DNA from: Cliona cf. orientalis
Lineage: Eukaryota; Porifera; Demospongiae; Clionaida; Clionaidae
Reading direction: 5' to 3'
Assembly (NCBI GenBank): GCA_963930775.1
Contig: OZ005698.1
Span: 1,364,001 to 1,428,000, forward strand
DNA length: 64,000 nucleotides
Both the position numbers and the translations under genes were made by a program. Below the pieces are notes generated by a model. It saw nothing but the letters and a program-made list of their open reading frames with translations. It made no database searches and was not told the DNA's origin. This document shows, piece by piece, positions 52,001 to 64,000 of this stretch; positions within the stretch are counted from its first letter, which is position 1; every line of letters begins with the position of its first letter.

Positions 52001-55000
52001 TATGTTGTGTGTTTATTTCATGTTGCCATCTGATGCCCCAGATGTTAGCAACTGTTGGACCAATAATAATAATAATTTTATCGTAAGTGAAAACTAAAAC
52101 TTTGGCTCTAGTTTGGAGACTACCCTTAGTTCAGTGACAAAATCATAACAGAATGGGTGCACTTATAGTTTGACGTAGCAATTCCATCAGCCTGTGCTCT
52201 TGCTTGCTTAAAGATTAAAATTCATTTCATATGGTGTGCAGAATGTGGCTCCTTGTAGTACATGTACTTGAGTTGTCTGGTGGTATGCGGTACAGTCTAC
52301 TGGCGGAAGATTGTATAAGTACAGTGTTCTCTCCAAGCGAAACTTAAGGCATGATAGGAGGGCATGGTGTGGGTGGAGCCCTGAACCACATGAAGGCTTT
52401 TGGATTGTCCCCCATTCCCCACAGCAAAGGGAATTTTGTACTGAAGGCTTGTTGGGCCAACATGCCTTAGGTATGCTAGGGAGAACACTGAAGTACTTAC
52501 TAGGTGGATGTCATGGAAATATGATATGCTATAGTATATTGTATACTTGTGCTCGATTGAAAGGATTTCCTCTCTCTTTCCTCTTTCCCCCTATCCCTCC
52601 CTCCCTCCCTCCCTCCCTCCCTCCCTTCTCCGTTCCTCCCAGGATCAAGACTGGTTGGTCGACAGTTGCCTTGCACCAGAACCTGAAGAACCTTGGTCTG
52701 TCTCGCTTGGAGATCACAAAGATTGAGAAGGTGTTGGAGAGAGCAGAAGCTGTCGAGAGAGTCAACCAGCTCAGGATTGGGTAAGTGGAATTCAGATTCC
52801 ATAATAATATAATATTATGTGTTTGTGTAAGAGAGTTTCTCTAAAAAAATGTAGCGTTTTGAATTATTCAACACTCTTTACACTGTACTATGACAGCTTG
52901 AATGGTGGGAATTTGCTTCTAAACTTTTAGGCAAAGCGTGAGCATAATTATATATTTTGTGCTGAACGTTTTGAAGGAATGTGATATTATGTGAAACATT
53001 AATGTCAAAATACAGCACTTGGAAGCAGCCAATTATATTTAGCTGTTCATTCAATTTACTGGCTGATTTATTTGATATCAAGTACACGATTAGAAGTATG
53101 CCTGTACAGCAAGACATTGTTAGTAGTGAAGTGTGTAGCATAGTGTTAGTCTACATTAAATTTAGTATCGTTCAGCACCTACATGTACGTATGCATGCAT
53201 GTGTGCATGTATGGATCATGGAAAGTTGATTAAAGCGATAATTGATATTATGGGAATATCTTCGATGTGGGTATTAGTAATCACTAACATGGATGTGGGC
53301 TGCCACTGATGTATTGTCCATTTGTAGCATGTATGTGTGACGACCTTTACCAAAACGATTTGTTTGGGTTAATTATAGTATGCTATGTGTTGTACTGTTT
53401 TGTGTTTTCAGAGTTGAATTGATGAAGCATGAACAGAACAAGAAGAAGCATTTGGGGGATGGTCAGCGGACGTGTCTCATCTGTAACATTGACTTCAGTA
53501 GCCACCAGAGAGGGAGGAGACCTGTCTCCGTCCAATTCTGTGACCACTGTGGATCGGTAAGCCAAACTACATTGTAACCGTACATCTTTGTAATGCATGT
53601 GGATGATTGGAGCATTGTTTTGAGTGTTCTCCCCAGACCCTTTCAGTATAACGACTCCCTATGCCTTCTGTATCCATATTCCTTTGATGTGGCAACCAAG
53701 ATGATTGTTGTGGCCATAAAATCCGCCTATCTATTATTCTGTACATTTCTGAGATTACGTGTGTGTACATGTATGTTTGTATCCTGATCGTGGTGCACTA
53801 GCTGTTTTGACCACTGTGGGTGGTCGGTCGCCTTCCCTGTTGTGTTTTTTTCTTCTTAAATACACATCGTAGGTGGACATGTTTTGCAGTTGAGTAGTAT
53901 GAAACAGATGCTGTGCACAATCATTTTGATACTATAAAATAACTTCCACACTGAGTTCTCCTAGCCACAGAGAGAGAGAGAGAGAGAGAGAGAGATATAG
54001 AAAGAGACTGAGTCACTCTGTCAGCATGTTCATGATTACACGTGCATGGAGACTTGGTGTCTCTGCCTTTGTTTTCATATGCATATGTAGGTATGCAATA
54101 GCATGTGGCACTGGGATGGTTCCTCGGGTAGGTTTCAGGAATAGTAGTGGTTGGAGCAGCTTTGAACCTTTGTTAAGGTCTTATAAGGGTCGTGCACTCT
54201 CTCTTCCTCACTCTCTCCCCGTCCCTCCCCCGCACTCTCTCTCCTGGTGGATGTATTTTTATTAGCTACTGTATTTTTTTGTCTTGTTGTACAATCTTTG
54301 GTAATGCAAGTAAATTGATGTTGTGGCTAGCGACCCCACTGTGTCCCATACCTCCCTCTCATCCACTCACCCACTCTCTCATTTTGCACCATTTTGTAAC
54401 AATTTTACAGGCCGTGTGTTCATCTTGTATGTTGGCCGACAAGCAGCTGACTGGAACAAGCATGTCCCTTTGCCCCCTCTGCTACGAGGAGAGAGAGGTG
54501 AGGAAATGTGCTAATTTGACACTTGTAACTCGTGTGCATGTGTTATCTGTGTGTCCTTCCGTTTAGTGTACATGTACATGTACATGTATACAGGTGCATG
54601 CATGTACATGCATGTGCATGTAACAACGTGTGATATCAGTTCAACTGCAGCTATTTTCTTTTTGCTATCTAGTATGAATTTGAAACTGAGCTCATGTGTA
54701 CAATATTTGTAGTGAAATAGCTATTTTGCTTCCTCTCCTTTGCGTGTATGCTATGAGCAAGTATTATACTATATAGCCCAAGATGTTTTATTAGTGAAAC
54801 GTTTGTCTAGCCTAGCTACCTTTGTATACGTCAGACCAGCTGGACTATGAATGTACAACAAAAATATATTGTCCTTGTACTCGTAGCTTCCTTTCTAGTA
54901 TGAATGTGAAAGTTGAGCCAAAAGTGCATGTGTGTTCATAGTTGATTTGTAACCTTCTGGACTTAGTAGGTTAATATGTGCATGTCAAGGTACATATTAT

Positions 55001-58000
55001 AGAGCTGGGCTTGGTGGAATTTTTGTCCAGCGAATGTTTTTTTGTGCCTATACGGTACCTATGGAATCCCATCAATCCTCGGTAAGATCACCACACTAGA
55101 GTGTATCACTCTCCCTCTCTCTCTTTCTCCCTCTCTCCCTCCCTCCCTCCCTCTCTCTCTTTCTCCCTCTCCCTCTCCCTCTCTTCCTCCCTCTCTCTCT
55201 CTCTCCCTCCCTCCCTCCCTCCCTTCCTTCAGATCTGGAAGCGAAGTGGGGCCTGGTTCAACAACGCTCTGCCGGTCATTGATATCTCACAATCAGAACT
55301 GGAGAAATTTGAAGAACAGCAGAAGGTATATAGCAAATAACTCCTTGTATCATTCTCACATTAAGCACAGCTACAATTAAATTGAGTGTGCATGTGTACC
55401 TTAGGGTGACGGTTTTTGCATCTGTGGATTGGCCCCGTAAATGAATTATGTGTCACCAAAAATTTATATATGGGCAATATACTGATTGGCCAAAGCACTA
55501 ATTTTAGCAATGTGACACTTGGTTAGTGATACACTTGTGCCTATACAATAATATGGCAATAAAGGGTAAAAGTTTTGGACCTGGTGATTGTTGTGAAAAC
55601 AATTGGTCTTTGTCACACTGCACAACAGATGTGTTCGTTTGTAACTGCCAGCTGGGCCCCTGCCTACATGTACATGCAGTTACCTGTGGTGACAACTACA
55701 TGTAGCTTGTAATCACTTTGAGGTGGCAAAGAGGTGTCACTCAAACCAATAATCACTGGTTTTCCCATCTAAGATTGTGTAAACTAGATCAACCATACAA
55801 TGTAGCATACCATAGCATGCTATATGGCCTAGCATGCAGTACTATACTCCTAGTACATGTAGCATTAACTGATAGTGGATGATCTCAGCATAGATATACA
55901 CCATACATGTAGCCAGTTTTTAGGAAATTGATAATCATAGGTAGCTACATGTACCTAGCTGATGTGGTTGTATGATAATCTTGGAGTTTGGGCCTTTGAA
56001 GCTGCTAGAACAGTACCTCTCTGATAGTCTGTGGGTATTCCTAAAGTTGACTGTTGACAATGTGCCAATTTTCAGGAAATTTGTTAAGAGTTGGTCATGC
56101 TACTGTGTATACTTTGCTGTTGATCATCAATGATCTCAGCAGCACTATGGAAACTGTTTGGAAATTAATTTTGATAACAGTTGGTAGCTATGCACGAGTA
56201 TACTTTACTTTCTTCCCTGGGGTGCTCCAGACCAGTGGTGGTATGTGCAGATTAGCAACGACTTCACAAACAAAGGTTGACCAACAAGTTCCTTAGAGCT
56301 GCTATGTACATGTAGCTACTGGTGATATACATGTATCAATGATTGTTATATAGTGCTCCCATGTGATAATTATTACCGGTTGAGCATTATATGGCTCTCC
56401 ATTGGTATCAATTGGTGACGTTTAAAACTGGTAATCTGAATACTTACCGCCATAGATGCGCGTGCATGTCAATTGGCGAGTTTTTAATTGGTGATCATGA
56501 TCTATACCAAATTTGTCAAGTCGCCAAATTACCCTTGTCCCGCTATACGGTATTCATAGAGTGCTACAATCGTGCATTTGGGAGTTACAAAATAGTAACT
56601 ATGTTCTGCCAAGTCTCCTCATACATGATGTTTCAATAGCTAGTTAGTTGTCTTGCGTTACAATCGATGCAGATCTACAGAAAGTATGAAAGGAAATTCA
56701 TGTTGACTAACTTGAGATATTTCCCTATCCAATAGCTATCAAAATAAAATTATAGTTTATTATAGATCTAGTACTACATGTACAGCACTGGGGATAGAGC
56801 CCATTGAACACGACTTAGCTGAAATTTGTAGATTTTGCTCATGCTTGCACAATATCGTGTAGTTTTCTTAACCCCTTAACCCCACATGTCCATGCATGCA
56901 CCCCACATGTCCGCACATACATGTATGTGTATCTACATGTACATGTACATGTATGCATCGATGGCCTACGTGCAGTATCTATAGTTTGATATCCCTAGAT
57001 CCTCTGATCTGTGACTGTGATAGCTGCCGTGTAACTTCACTTGATTGTGTTCACATGACTTCTTGTGTACACTACACCATGCAAAGGTTCTTCGATGGCC
57101 GCCTGGCTGGCGCTCTTACTTCCCCCTCCCCCTCCCCCTCCCCCTCCTATTCTCTTCCGATGATTGTGTTTCTTCCTGCTTTTCTTGTTTATTTTTTGCC
57201 CACCTTCCTTGGCTGTGTACAGCTGGAGTTTTCTGGTGTTTGTAGGTCTCTTTCCTCCCCCTCTAACTGTTGTCTTTCGTTTCACAAACAAGAGCGCATG
57301 ATAACACATGGTACATGCACATGCAATGCACTCTTGTGAATTAATATGCATGTGCATGTATACATGTGTATAATACACCTATATTATATGCATCTACCTT
57401 ACCACCAAAGAATAACTGATTCCTGCAGACTACCTGTAACCCACCCTATGTTATTTTCCATCCCCTCTCCCTATGCACCTGGCCCCTTTCATCTTATGCC
57501 CTTATTAGTACATACGTATGTATCTATCCTACTAAACTCTCCTCTCACTGCCACCAATTCCCTTCTACTTTTGAAATCACTATGCACGAGCACAGTTATG
57601 TTTTCTCCACCCTGAAAGTGCAGTGTCGTCTAGTTAGGTAAACTATGATCACAATGCATGTTGTCATACACTTGGGTTCCCAGAACTTTACGCATTTTTC
57701 CGATAGTTTGTCCTTCGGTGTAGGTGTATGCTGAGGTTACTGCCAACCAGTGAATAGGATTATATACCCATATTATATGTAAAGGTGGCTTGGTTCCCTG
57801 GAGTTGGCCAAGGTTAACTGTCAGTGTGTGTGATCTCACCCCTTGGAGTTTGATGCATCCTGTTGTTTGTTGATTGTGATGTGTCTTTGTGGTTGAAGAC
57901 TTGTGAATGCACGAATACCTAAACTAGGCACACCCTGCAATAATGTGATTTGTTATCATTCTCTCTCCCCCACTCCCTCTTTCTTTCCTCCTCTCCTTCT

Positions 58001-61000
58001 GTTCTTTCTCTCTCTCTCCCTCTCTCTCTCTCCCCCTCCCTCCCTCTCCTCTTCTCCTTCTCTCCCTCTCCAGGTCTTGCAATCTCGTACATTCACTCTT
58101 GGAAAACGTAAGCCACCCTGCATCACCTGCACATGTGCACCACATACAGTCAGCATGCAGCTTCATAATATTTTAATCTGACATTTGAGCTTGCTTCTCC
58201 CATTGTTACTTGATATGGTTAGAAGGCAGCACCTCTAGGTCACAACAGATGCCTCATAGTCTGTAAACTTTTATCCATTTCTAATTAGATACACGATCCC
58301 AGTCACTTTCATGGTTACGGCTTAATTGAATACGTGATATTATGGTAACTCTAGCATCTAATATTTCCGTGTGTGTGAAATATATAGTATACTGTGTCGC
58401 ATGCATTACGTTGCTGACTGCATGTGGTGAGTATGTACATGTGTACGTACATGTACATGTATGTAGCTTTGCGTGACTTAATTATATAATACACCAACAG
58501 ATACCACATGCATGTACACATGCATGTCCATGTACATACATACATGCATACTTTCCTTGCAAACACTCACCTCCCTCCCCCTCCCCCTCCCCCCACACCC
58601 TCACATACCCACACACCACATCACACAGACACTGATGAGACAACCGCTCGAGAGTTTGTCAATCCCTACCAGCTCGAGGCGGAGTCGTCGTCGGACGAGG
58701 ATGAAGAGCTTAACTCCCTCCAGCTCTGCAACAAGACTCCCTCTCCGGATCCCCCTGCTGCCGCTGCAGCCTCTACGATCTTCCCTCCGCCCATCTCCTT
58801 TGTCGACAAGCCCCACCTACAGCAGGCCCTTCAGCGCCCCTCCGCGTACAAGCCGGCAGCTTCGAGTACGTTCCCACGTTCAATATCACCCTCGGATGCC
58901 ATGCAAGACTTTCGTGGACGCTCGGATTCGGATGAGCCGATTGGTCGGAAGCTGGAGCCTCTCGGAGATCGAGAGGACGGGAAGTCGAAGGGGTTTTTGC
59001 GTCGCGGTGCCATGTCGACGAAGGATAAGGACAGGTATGAGTCTTCACGGAGGAAGGTGATTGGTTCAGTTGAGAGTGCTCGCGGGAACAGTATAGATTC
59101 GACGTCGCCACCCTCGGCAGGAAGCCCCGCCCATCGAGGAGCACGAAACAACCCCCCAACAGCTTTTCATCCAACAAGCCAGCCATCATCCAGCGCTGGT
59201 GCTGCGTCTGGTGATATAGCAGAACAACTTCGTAGACAGCTTGCCAATCCACCTCCCACTCGCCCCCCTCCACAGCTAGTATCTGGAGAACCGCCTTTCG
59301 ATCAGAGCAGCACTGTTGAAGTTCATGTTGAACCACCGACTCCAAAGATTCAGAAAACAGCTGCTGTCGTTAGGAGGAGGAAGAAGGAAAAAGAGGAGAG
59401 GGTAAGGCCACTCGAGGATGAGTTCAAGAAGGTAGCTGTGGCTCCAACCTCCTCTCAGCAACCGCTCCCACCACCCAGCAAGAAGCCACCCGTTCTCTCG
59501 TCCTCTCCTGGTGATGAATTTAAGAAAGTCAACATCACGACTGAAAGTAGTGCTACTACGGGAGGAGCTGCTGCTAGTACTAGTACTAGTAAGCCTCCAC
59601 CTCCAAACAAACCGGCCCCCATTCCAGAATCTGATGAATTTCACAAAGTCACTCATAAGATTGGTGGTGTTGCAGGTGAAGGTGCTGCGGCTACAAGTGC
59701 TAAGCCTCCTCCACCCAGCAAACCAGCTCCCGTTCCAGAATCAGAAGAGTTCGCAAAGGTCACTGCTAAGGCTAAGCCTCCACCTCGAGTTGCTCCCTCA
59801 GAGGATGGTGAGTCACGTAAAGTCGATACCACACGCAGTAGTACGGACTCACCTTCAAGAAAGCTACCAGTGATCCCTCCTTCTGTGGGTGAATTCCGTA
59901 AGGTGCACCCAAAACCAGCCGAAGCCAAGAAGCCTTCTCCCCCACCTCCTGTTGCTGACGAATTTCGAAAAGTTCATCCCAAACCAGCCGAGAGTAAGAA
60001 AGTTTCTCCCCCACCACCCCCATTGGACGAATTTCGTAAAGTTCACCCTAAGCCAGTTGAGGTCAAGAAGGCTTCCCCACCCCCTCCTGCTTTGGATGAA
60101 TTCCGCAAGGTTCACCCCAAACCAGTCGAAACGAAGAAGGTGTCTCCCCCACCACCCTCTTTGGACGAATTCCGTAAGGTTCATCCCAAACCAGCCGAGG
60201 TCACAAAGGCTTCCCCACCGCCTCCTGCTTTGGACGAATTTCGTAAAGTTCACCCCAAACCTGAGAAGACCTCCCCCCTACCGCCTTCTCAGGTGGAAGG
60301 GGTCACTACTGCCAAGCCTGTCGATGTGAAAAAGCCCATACCCCGGCCCAGGGCAGACATTGATGAATTCCGAAAGGTGAGTGCCAAGCAGCAAACGCCT
60401 CCACCCTCTCTTCCTAGTAGCGAACCAGCCACTGTTTTTGAGCCCCCTGTCCAGGAAAGTCCAAGACGTGTGCCTGAGGTGACTCCAAGGTCTAAACTGC
60501 CAAGAAGTGACGATGACAATAAGAGTATTGTATCGACCAGCTCACTGGCTTCTCAGTCGAGCAGAAGCACAGCCCCGAGTGAGTCACCTTCTCACGATCA
60601 CTCTCCTGATCAATTAGACATCCGATCAAGAAGGGGCTTACCCACTCGTCAAGGAGAGATCGATGCCGACGACCAGCCGATGCAGCGTTTCCGTACCAGG
60701 TCTGGAGCGATGAAACCCAACGTCCAGAGACGACAGCGATCTGGTAGCCCTACTTCTGCTCATGCAGATACGATTCAACAACACCACACACCACCACCGT
60801 CACAGCCAGCAGAGTCGCGAGAGGCCTTCATTGAAGACGACTCGGAAGATTTTCAGCCGAGGGTTCGTACCAGGTCTGGAGCGGTCGATTCTCGCATGAC
60901 ACCGCGAGGAAAGAGCCCAGGTACCAGCAGTACCGATAGCATCAGTAGTAGAGGTGGGAGTATAGAGCCGAAAGATTCGCTGAAACAGCAGCGTCGGGCA

Positions 61001-63575
61001 GTCCTGGATCGCAGAAGCAGCCAGGAGGAGAGCACTGGATCGAGCGATGATATCTCACAGCCTCGGTCACGGACAAGGTCACGAGCTTTCCACGGGAGGC
61101 AACCGTCTAACCGAGGAAGACAACAGGAGAAGGAGGATCTTACTGCATCTGCTCCCCCACTTGCCTCTACTGCTGAGCTTGAGGAGGATGCCCCTTCTCA
61201 TCATCCCAGAATGCGTACGAGATCACGAGCTTTCCACGGTGACTCCCAACGTCCAAAGAAGTTCACCCGTACCCCTTCCCCTCGGGCCTTCGAAGCGTCA
61301 CAAAGTATGCCTGACCCCCAGGCCTCCCTCGAGTTACCTCACTCGCGTCCGAGGTCATCTTCCATTGGCCAGAGAAGCCTACAGCGTGATATAAGTTCAG
61401 GCCGTACTTCACCCGGCCCTAAGCCTGATGGTGAGCAATAGGCTGCTTCTATAAAGTTAATAGAGGCTGTCGATCAGTATTAAATTCTGTTTTGAAACAC
61501 ATGATGTCATGAATCAGTAAATTTTTATAACTTTGATATGCTGCACTGAATTTGAAATCCAATACACACAGTACAGGAAGAGAAGTATAATAATGTATAG
61601 GCTTTTGTGAGTGTGAATTTTATAATTTTTGTAAAATTTTGAGTGTGCAACTCTTTGTAAAAAGATCATGCAGATTCTCTACATGTCAAAGTTTGTGTGT
61701 GTGTGTGTGATAGTGTGTGGGTGTGGCTGTATGTGATATGCTGTACAGAAGCTGTAGCTAGCTTTTGATGCGGTGTCTGCATGCAGCCATTATGTACCAA
61801 CTTGTGCCACATTTGCGTGTGTCCAAACAGAAAGTTAGTTTGAATTTCTTTTTTCTTTAAGATCTCTATTGAATATATATTATTTAAAACGCGCTGAATA
61901 AACTCTGCCTGTATACACAGGGGCCTTTGGATCGGTGGAGCTGGAAATGGAGTACGCGGAGAGCGAGAATCTGCTGAAAGTGACCATTGCGAGGTGCAAG
62001 GTGAGCCGAGTTGCGCAACAGCGGCGCTAATAGTGCATATTGTATGCCGTGCGCGCTAACATAACTATAGCACTGGGCAGCGCAGGATGGTTGGGCGTAA
62101 GTTTTTGCGTCGATTAGCGAACCTGGCATGTGTCAACAATTCTTGATCAGTCACGCCCATTAATCGCTAATTAACACGCATGCGCAATAACAAAATTCCG
62201 CATGCAAAATCATTCATGTGGTAATCTGGTATGTATTGTATTGTATGTAGGGATTGCGAGCTATGGACGGTAATGGTTTCTCTGATCCTTATGTCAAGCT
62301 CTTCCTGCTACCCGGAAACAGAATAGTAAGTTGCTACAACCACTCTAATGAATGTTTAGATTACAGCCATGTAAATATTTAACTTGGTCTTTCGTTTGTT
62401 GTAGCACAAGTTCCAAACTAGAACTGTTTATAAGAACCTGGACCCAGTCTTTGATGAGACATTCAGCTTTTACAGCGTCTCCATGGAGGCAATGAAAACA
62501 AAACAACTCTGGTGAGTCATGCCTTAAAAAAAAAATGTGTTGACGACCCTTTACCTGTTCAAACCCTGCCTCCCACACTACCACATTACAGGAGTGTATA
62601 TAATTGAATAATATATTTTAATCACATCTGTTTCTGCATGAAAGAGCTACCCCATATCATACCACAATACTTTGCTCATAATTAACAACTCTCCTTCAAA
62701 ATCCAATACACGACTGAAATGCCCGGTCCTTGAAATTTAATATGCATGATCATTATCTTTTGTTCTAACTCTTCCTGTTCAGTTTGATAGTGATGGACTA
62801 CGATGAGTTCTCGGCTGATGATTTCATTGGAGGCACTCGAGTGAAGCTCTACGAGGTGCTCTACGCTCAGTCACACAAGATCAACATTAGAAGGCTATTG
62901 GACGATAATATCGTAAGCCCCCTATAATATGCCCTACCTTCTATATATAGCTCTGTATTAAATTCATGTCGTGTTTCCTGGAATTAGACATCTATTATCA
63001 AAATCCTTGGATTCCCCATTAAAATTCCAGAGTACTACGTTTAAAAACAATGCTAAAATGTCCTACCGTTCATACATTACTTCCCTTGGAGAAAGCATGC
63101 ATAGACTGATGTCCTATTAACCTTTCCAATGGGGTAATAATTATTATGCTCTGCAGTTGCTATGATACTCTTTTGTGCTGCTCAATGATTGGTCACGGAC
63201 ATGATCGTCATTAAAATTGCAATGCCAATAAGTGTGTTTAGCTTCAGTACAAACTATACCAATTCGTTCCAGTGTACATGTTTGTGGTTAACTTTGGCAA
63301 TTAAGTTTTAATCAGCATAATATTAAATACACCCTTATTGAGGAGATGTAATTACATCCGTAGGGGACTCTTTTGAACACTGGATATTAGAATATTATTA
63401 CTTTTGCTTGGCACAGGTGGCACACACTGCGATGGAGGACAAGACTAGAGGTAGAGTTCAACTGACCTTCTCCTACTCCATGGAGAAACAGATGTTCAGT
63501 GTCTACGTCGACAAGGCTGACCGCCTCGTACCAGACAGCACCAAGGGACACTGTGACCCTTACGTTAAATGGTAT

Positions 63576-63664
<89 letters not shown>

Positions 63665-63803
63665 GGAGGGGGAGAAACTCTAAAATTGCAATTATAGTTA
63701 TTTCAATCTCATGTACAGCTACTTTGAGTCTTCAAGTACTGGCAGCTGTATCAAAAAGAAGACCACGGTTTGCAAGAAAACCCTGTCTCCAGTCTTCAAC
63801 CAG
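49009..63803 (+). CDS. Rabphilin/Slp-like Rab effector: RabBD, FYVE-type finger, Pro-rich repeats, C2A, C2B (3' end outside window)
   Basis: Thirteen exons in phase: 49009-49094, 52643-52780, 53412-53556, 54411-54497, 55233-55325, 58074-58107, 58629-61430, 61921-62000, 62251-62325, 62405-62511, 62783-62912, 63417-63571 and 63719-63803, at least 1339 aa. Residues about 20-185 form a rabphilin-type Rab-binding helix and zinc finger: CLICNIDF, CDHCGSAVCSSC, CPLCYEERE and WKRSGAWF, the last diagnostic for rabphilin relatives. The 2.8-kb exon encodes a disordered Pro/Ser/Arg linker with repeated DEFRKV and RTRSGA motifs. C2A keeps acidic Ca2+ loops (MDGNGFSDPYVKL, MDYDEFSADDFIG). C2B starts VQLTFSYSMEK and is cut by the window edge. 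Known relatives tether Rab3/Rab27 vesicles at the plasma membrane; the same role is inferred. The linker, over 900 residues, is far longer than in vertebrate rabphilin. Confidence 0.88.
49278..49486. mobile_element. MITE-like element with GGAAACATTCGAGGGAGAAA ends
   Basis: Left TATAGCAGGAAACATTCGAG and the reverse complement of the right end (TATAGAGGGAAACTTTCGAG) match over about 35 bp. The interior repeats GAGAAAACTTT-type strings. About 209 bp, no frame. Confidence 0.8.
50431..50608. mobile_element. CAGTGTTCTCCCC-family MITE, copy A
   Basis: 178 bp bounded by CAGTGTTCTCCCC and its reverse complement GGGGAGAACACTG. The interior has AGGAGGGCAT and a CAAAGGGGATTCTGTA block shared with copy B. 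Confidence 0.85.
51298..51405. repeat. GA-rich and poly-G low-complexity tract
   Basis: GA/GGGA units followed by a run of about 18 G in the first intron of the rabphilin-like gene. Confidence 0.9.
52322..52490. mobile_element. CAGTGTTCTCCCC-family MITE, copy B
   Basis: 169 bp bounded by CAGTGTTCTCTCC and GGGAGAACACTG, interior homologous to copy A (GCATGATAGGAGGGCAT). Flanked by AAGTA on both sides, a possible target duplication. Confidence 0.85.
55110..55232. repeat. CT/CCCT repeat forming a splice acceptor tract
   Basis: Over 100 bp of nearly pure pyrimidine ending in the acceptor cttccttcag of the exon at 55233. Confidence 0.92.
55326..58073 (+). other. Intron of the rabphilin-like gene
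   Basis: 2.7 kb with no supported exon. It contains several ACATGTACATGTA palindromes, a (TCCCCC)n run near 57119-57147 and the acceptor-side CT tract. Confidence 0.55.
57958..58073. repeat. CT/CCCT repeat forming a splice acceptor tract
   Basis: Nearly pure pyrimidine run ending in the acceptor ctctccag of the 34-nt exon at 58074. Confidence 0.92.
59888..60250 (+). repeat. In-frame 69-bp tandem repeat (23 aa, DEFRKVHPKP unit)
   Basis: Six units start at 59888, 59957, 60026, 60095, 60164 and 60233, exactly 69 bp apart. Each encodes (D/G)EFRKVHPKP followed by a variable spacer and a Pro-rich stretch such as SPPPPALDEF. Codons vary at silent positions, so the array is not brand new. Looser single copies of the same motif occur upstream (59417, 59513, 59633, 59744, 59807) and downstream (60362). 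Confidence 0.93.
60682..61250 (+). repeat. In-frame RTRSGA/RTRSRAFHG repeats in the linker
   Basis: Four dispersed copies encode FRTRSGAM, VRTRSGAV, SRTRSRAFHG and MRTRSRAFHG at about 60688, 60861, 61066 and 61210, each after an acidic/Gln stretch. A looser one (SRPRSSSIG) follows. They may be basic-directed kinase sites or binding motifs; function unknown. Confidence 0.8.
63577..63661. repeat. GA dinucleotide microsatellite at a donor site
   Basis: The GA run begins within the donor itself (gtatgtagagagag) of the exon 63417-63571. Confidence 0.96.
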
Positions 63804-64000
63804 GTACGCTAAGTATTAGTCTGAACAGTGTAGCATTACCTCAGTTGGTAATGTACTCCAGATTTATTGTACTCCATTCACTCATAACATTGTAGTAACA
63901 ATTCTTGTACCTGTTCATCAAATTCAACAATCATCCCTAGTAGCTTTATTGTATATGGTAAAGGGTCACTATGAATGTAAGTAGCATCCTTAAGTTATGC

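Larger units (their letters stand above)
49095..52642 (+). other. First intron of the rabphilin-like gene
   Basis: 3.5 kb, no coding sequence supported. It contains three MITE-like elements (49278-49486, 50431-50608, 52322-52490), a GA/G tract at 51298-51405 and a CCCT repeat forming the acceptor polypyrimidine tract. Confidence 0.6.

Noticed and set aside
58512-60329. Alternative frames inside the big exon of the rabphilin-like gene
   Set aside because: Low stop density from the GC-rich, repetitive exon explains them; only the frame continuing the zinc finger and C2 exons is in phase at both ends.

Overview
The window looks like nuclear DNA from an intron-rich, non-bilaterian-like marine animal, most likely a sponge. 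This is inferred from gene content: a talin-head FERM protein, a rabphilin-type Rab effector, mucin-stalked receptors and an invertebrate-only-looking tandem family. It also fits the GT-AG introns and the many GA/CT microsatellites and short inverted-repeat elements. No species assignment is possible from sequence alone. No tRNA, rRNA, CRISPR or bacterial operon structure was seen.

Layout. (1) 1-9117, + strand: 3' part of a type I membrane protein with a Thr-rich stalk, one transmembrane helix and a long cytoplasmic tail; upstream exons lie before the window or were not found. (2) 9499-22731, + strand: a complete tandem relative of that gene in 9 exons, with signal peptide, SUEL-lectin-like Cys-rich domain, stalk, transmembrane helix and Ser/Thr-rich tail. 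(3) 23236-25502, + strand: a 4-exon secreted protein with a Cys-rich domain followed by a lipocalin domain that closely resembles plant violaxanthin de-epoxidase, which is unexpected in an animal. (4) 26089-36176, - strand: five head-to-tail, single-exon paralogues of about 455 aa with an F-box-like N-terminus. Four carry a perfect NRF1-type palindrome just upstream. (5) 37054-40269, - strand: a 9-exon phytanoyl-CoA dioxygenase-family enzyme. (6) 41062-47714, + strand: an 18-exon FERM protein with talin-head organisation and no rod, divergently arranged with the dioxygenase gene. (7) 49009-63803 and beyond, + strand: a rabphilin/Slp-like protein (Rab-binding helix, FYVE-type zinc finger, very long Pro-rich linker with a 23-aa repeat array, C2A, start of C2B). 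It runs off the right edge.

The genes do not form an obvious pathway. Receptors, the talin-like adaptor and the Rab effector would act at membranes or the cytoskeleton, while the five-copy array is a lineage-type expansion. Much of the non-coding space consists of microsatellites, a 177-bp tandem repeat, inverted dispersed repeats and at least seven MITE-like elements. One of these is a datable insertion inside the five-gene array. Exon boundaries were read by eye from splice signals and checked for phase. All multi-exon models given keep an open frame across every junction.
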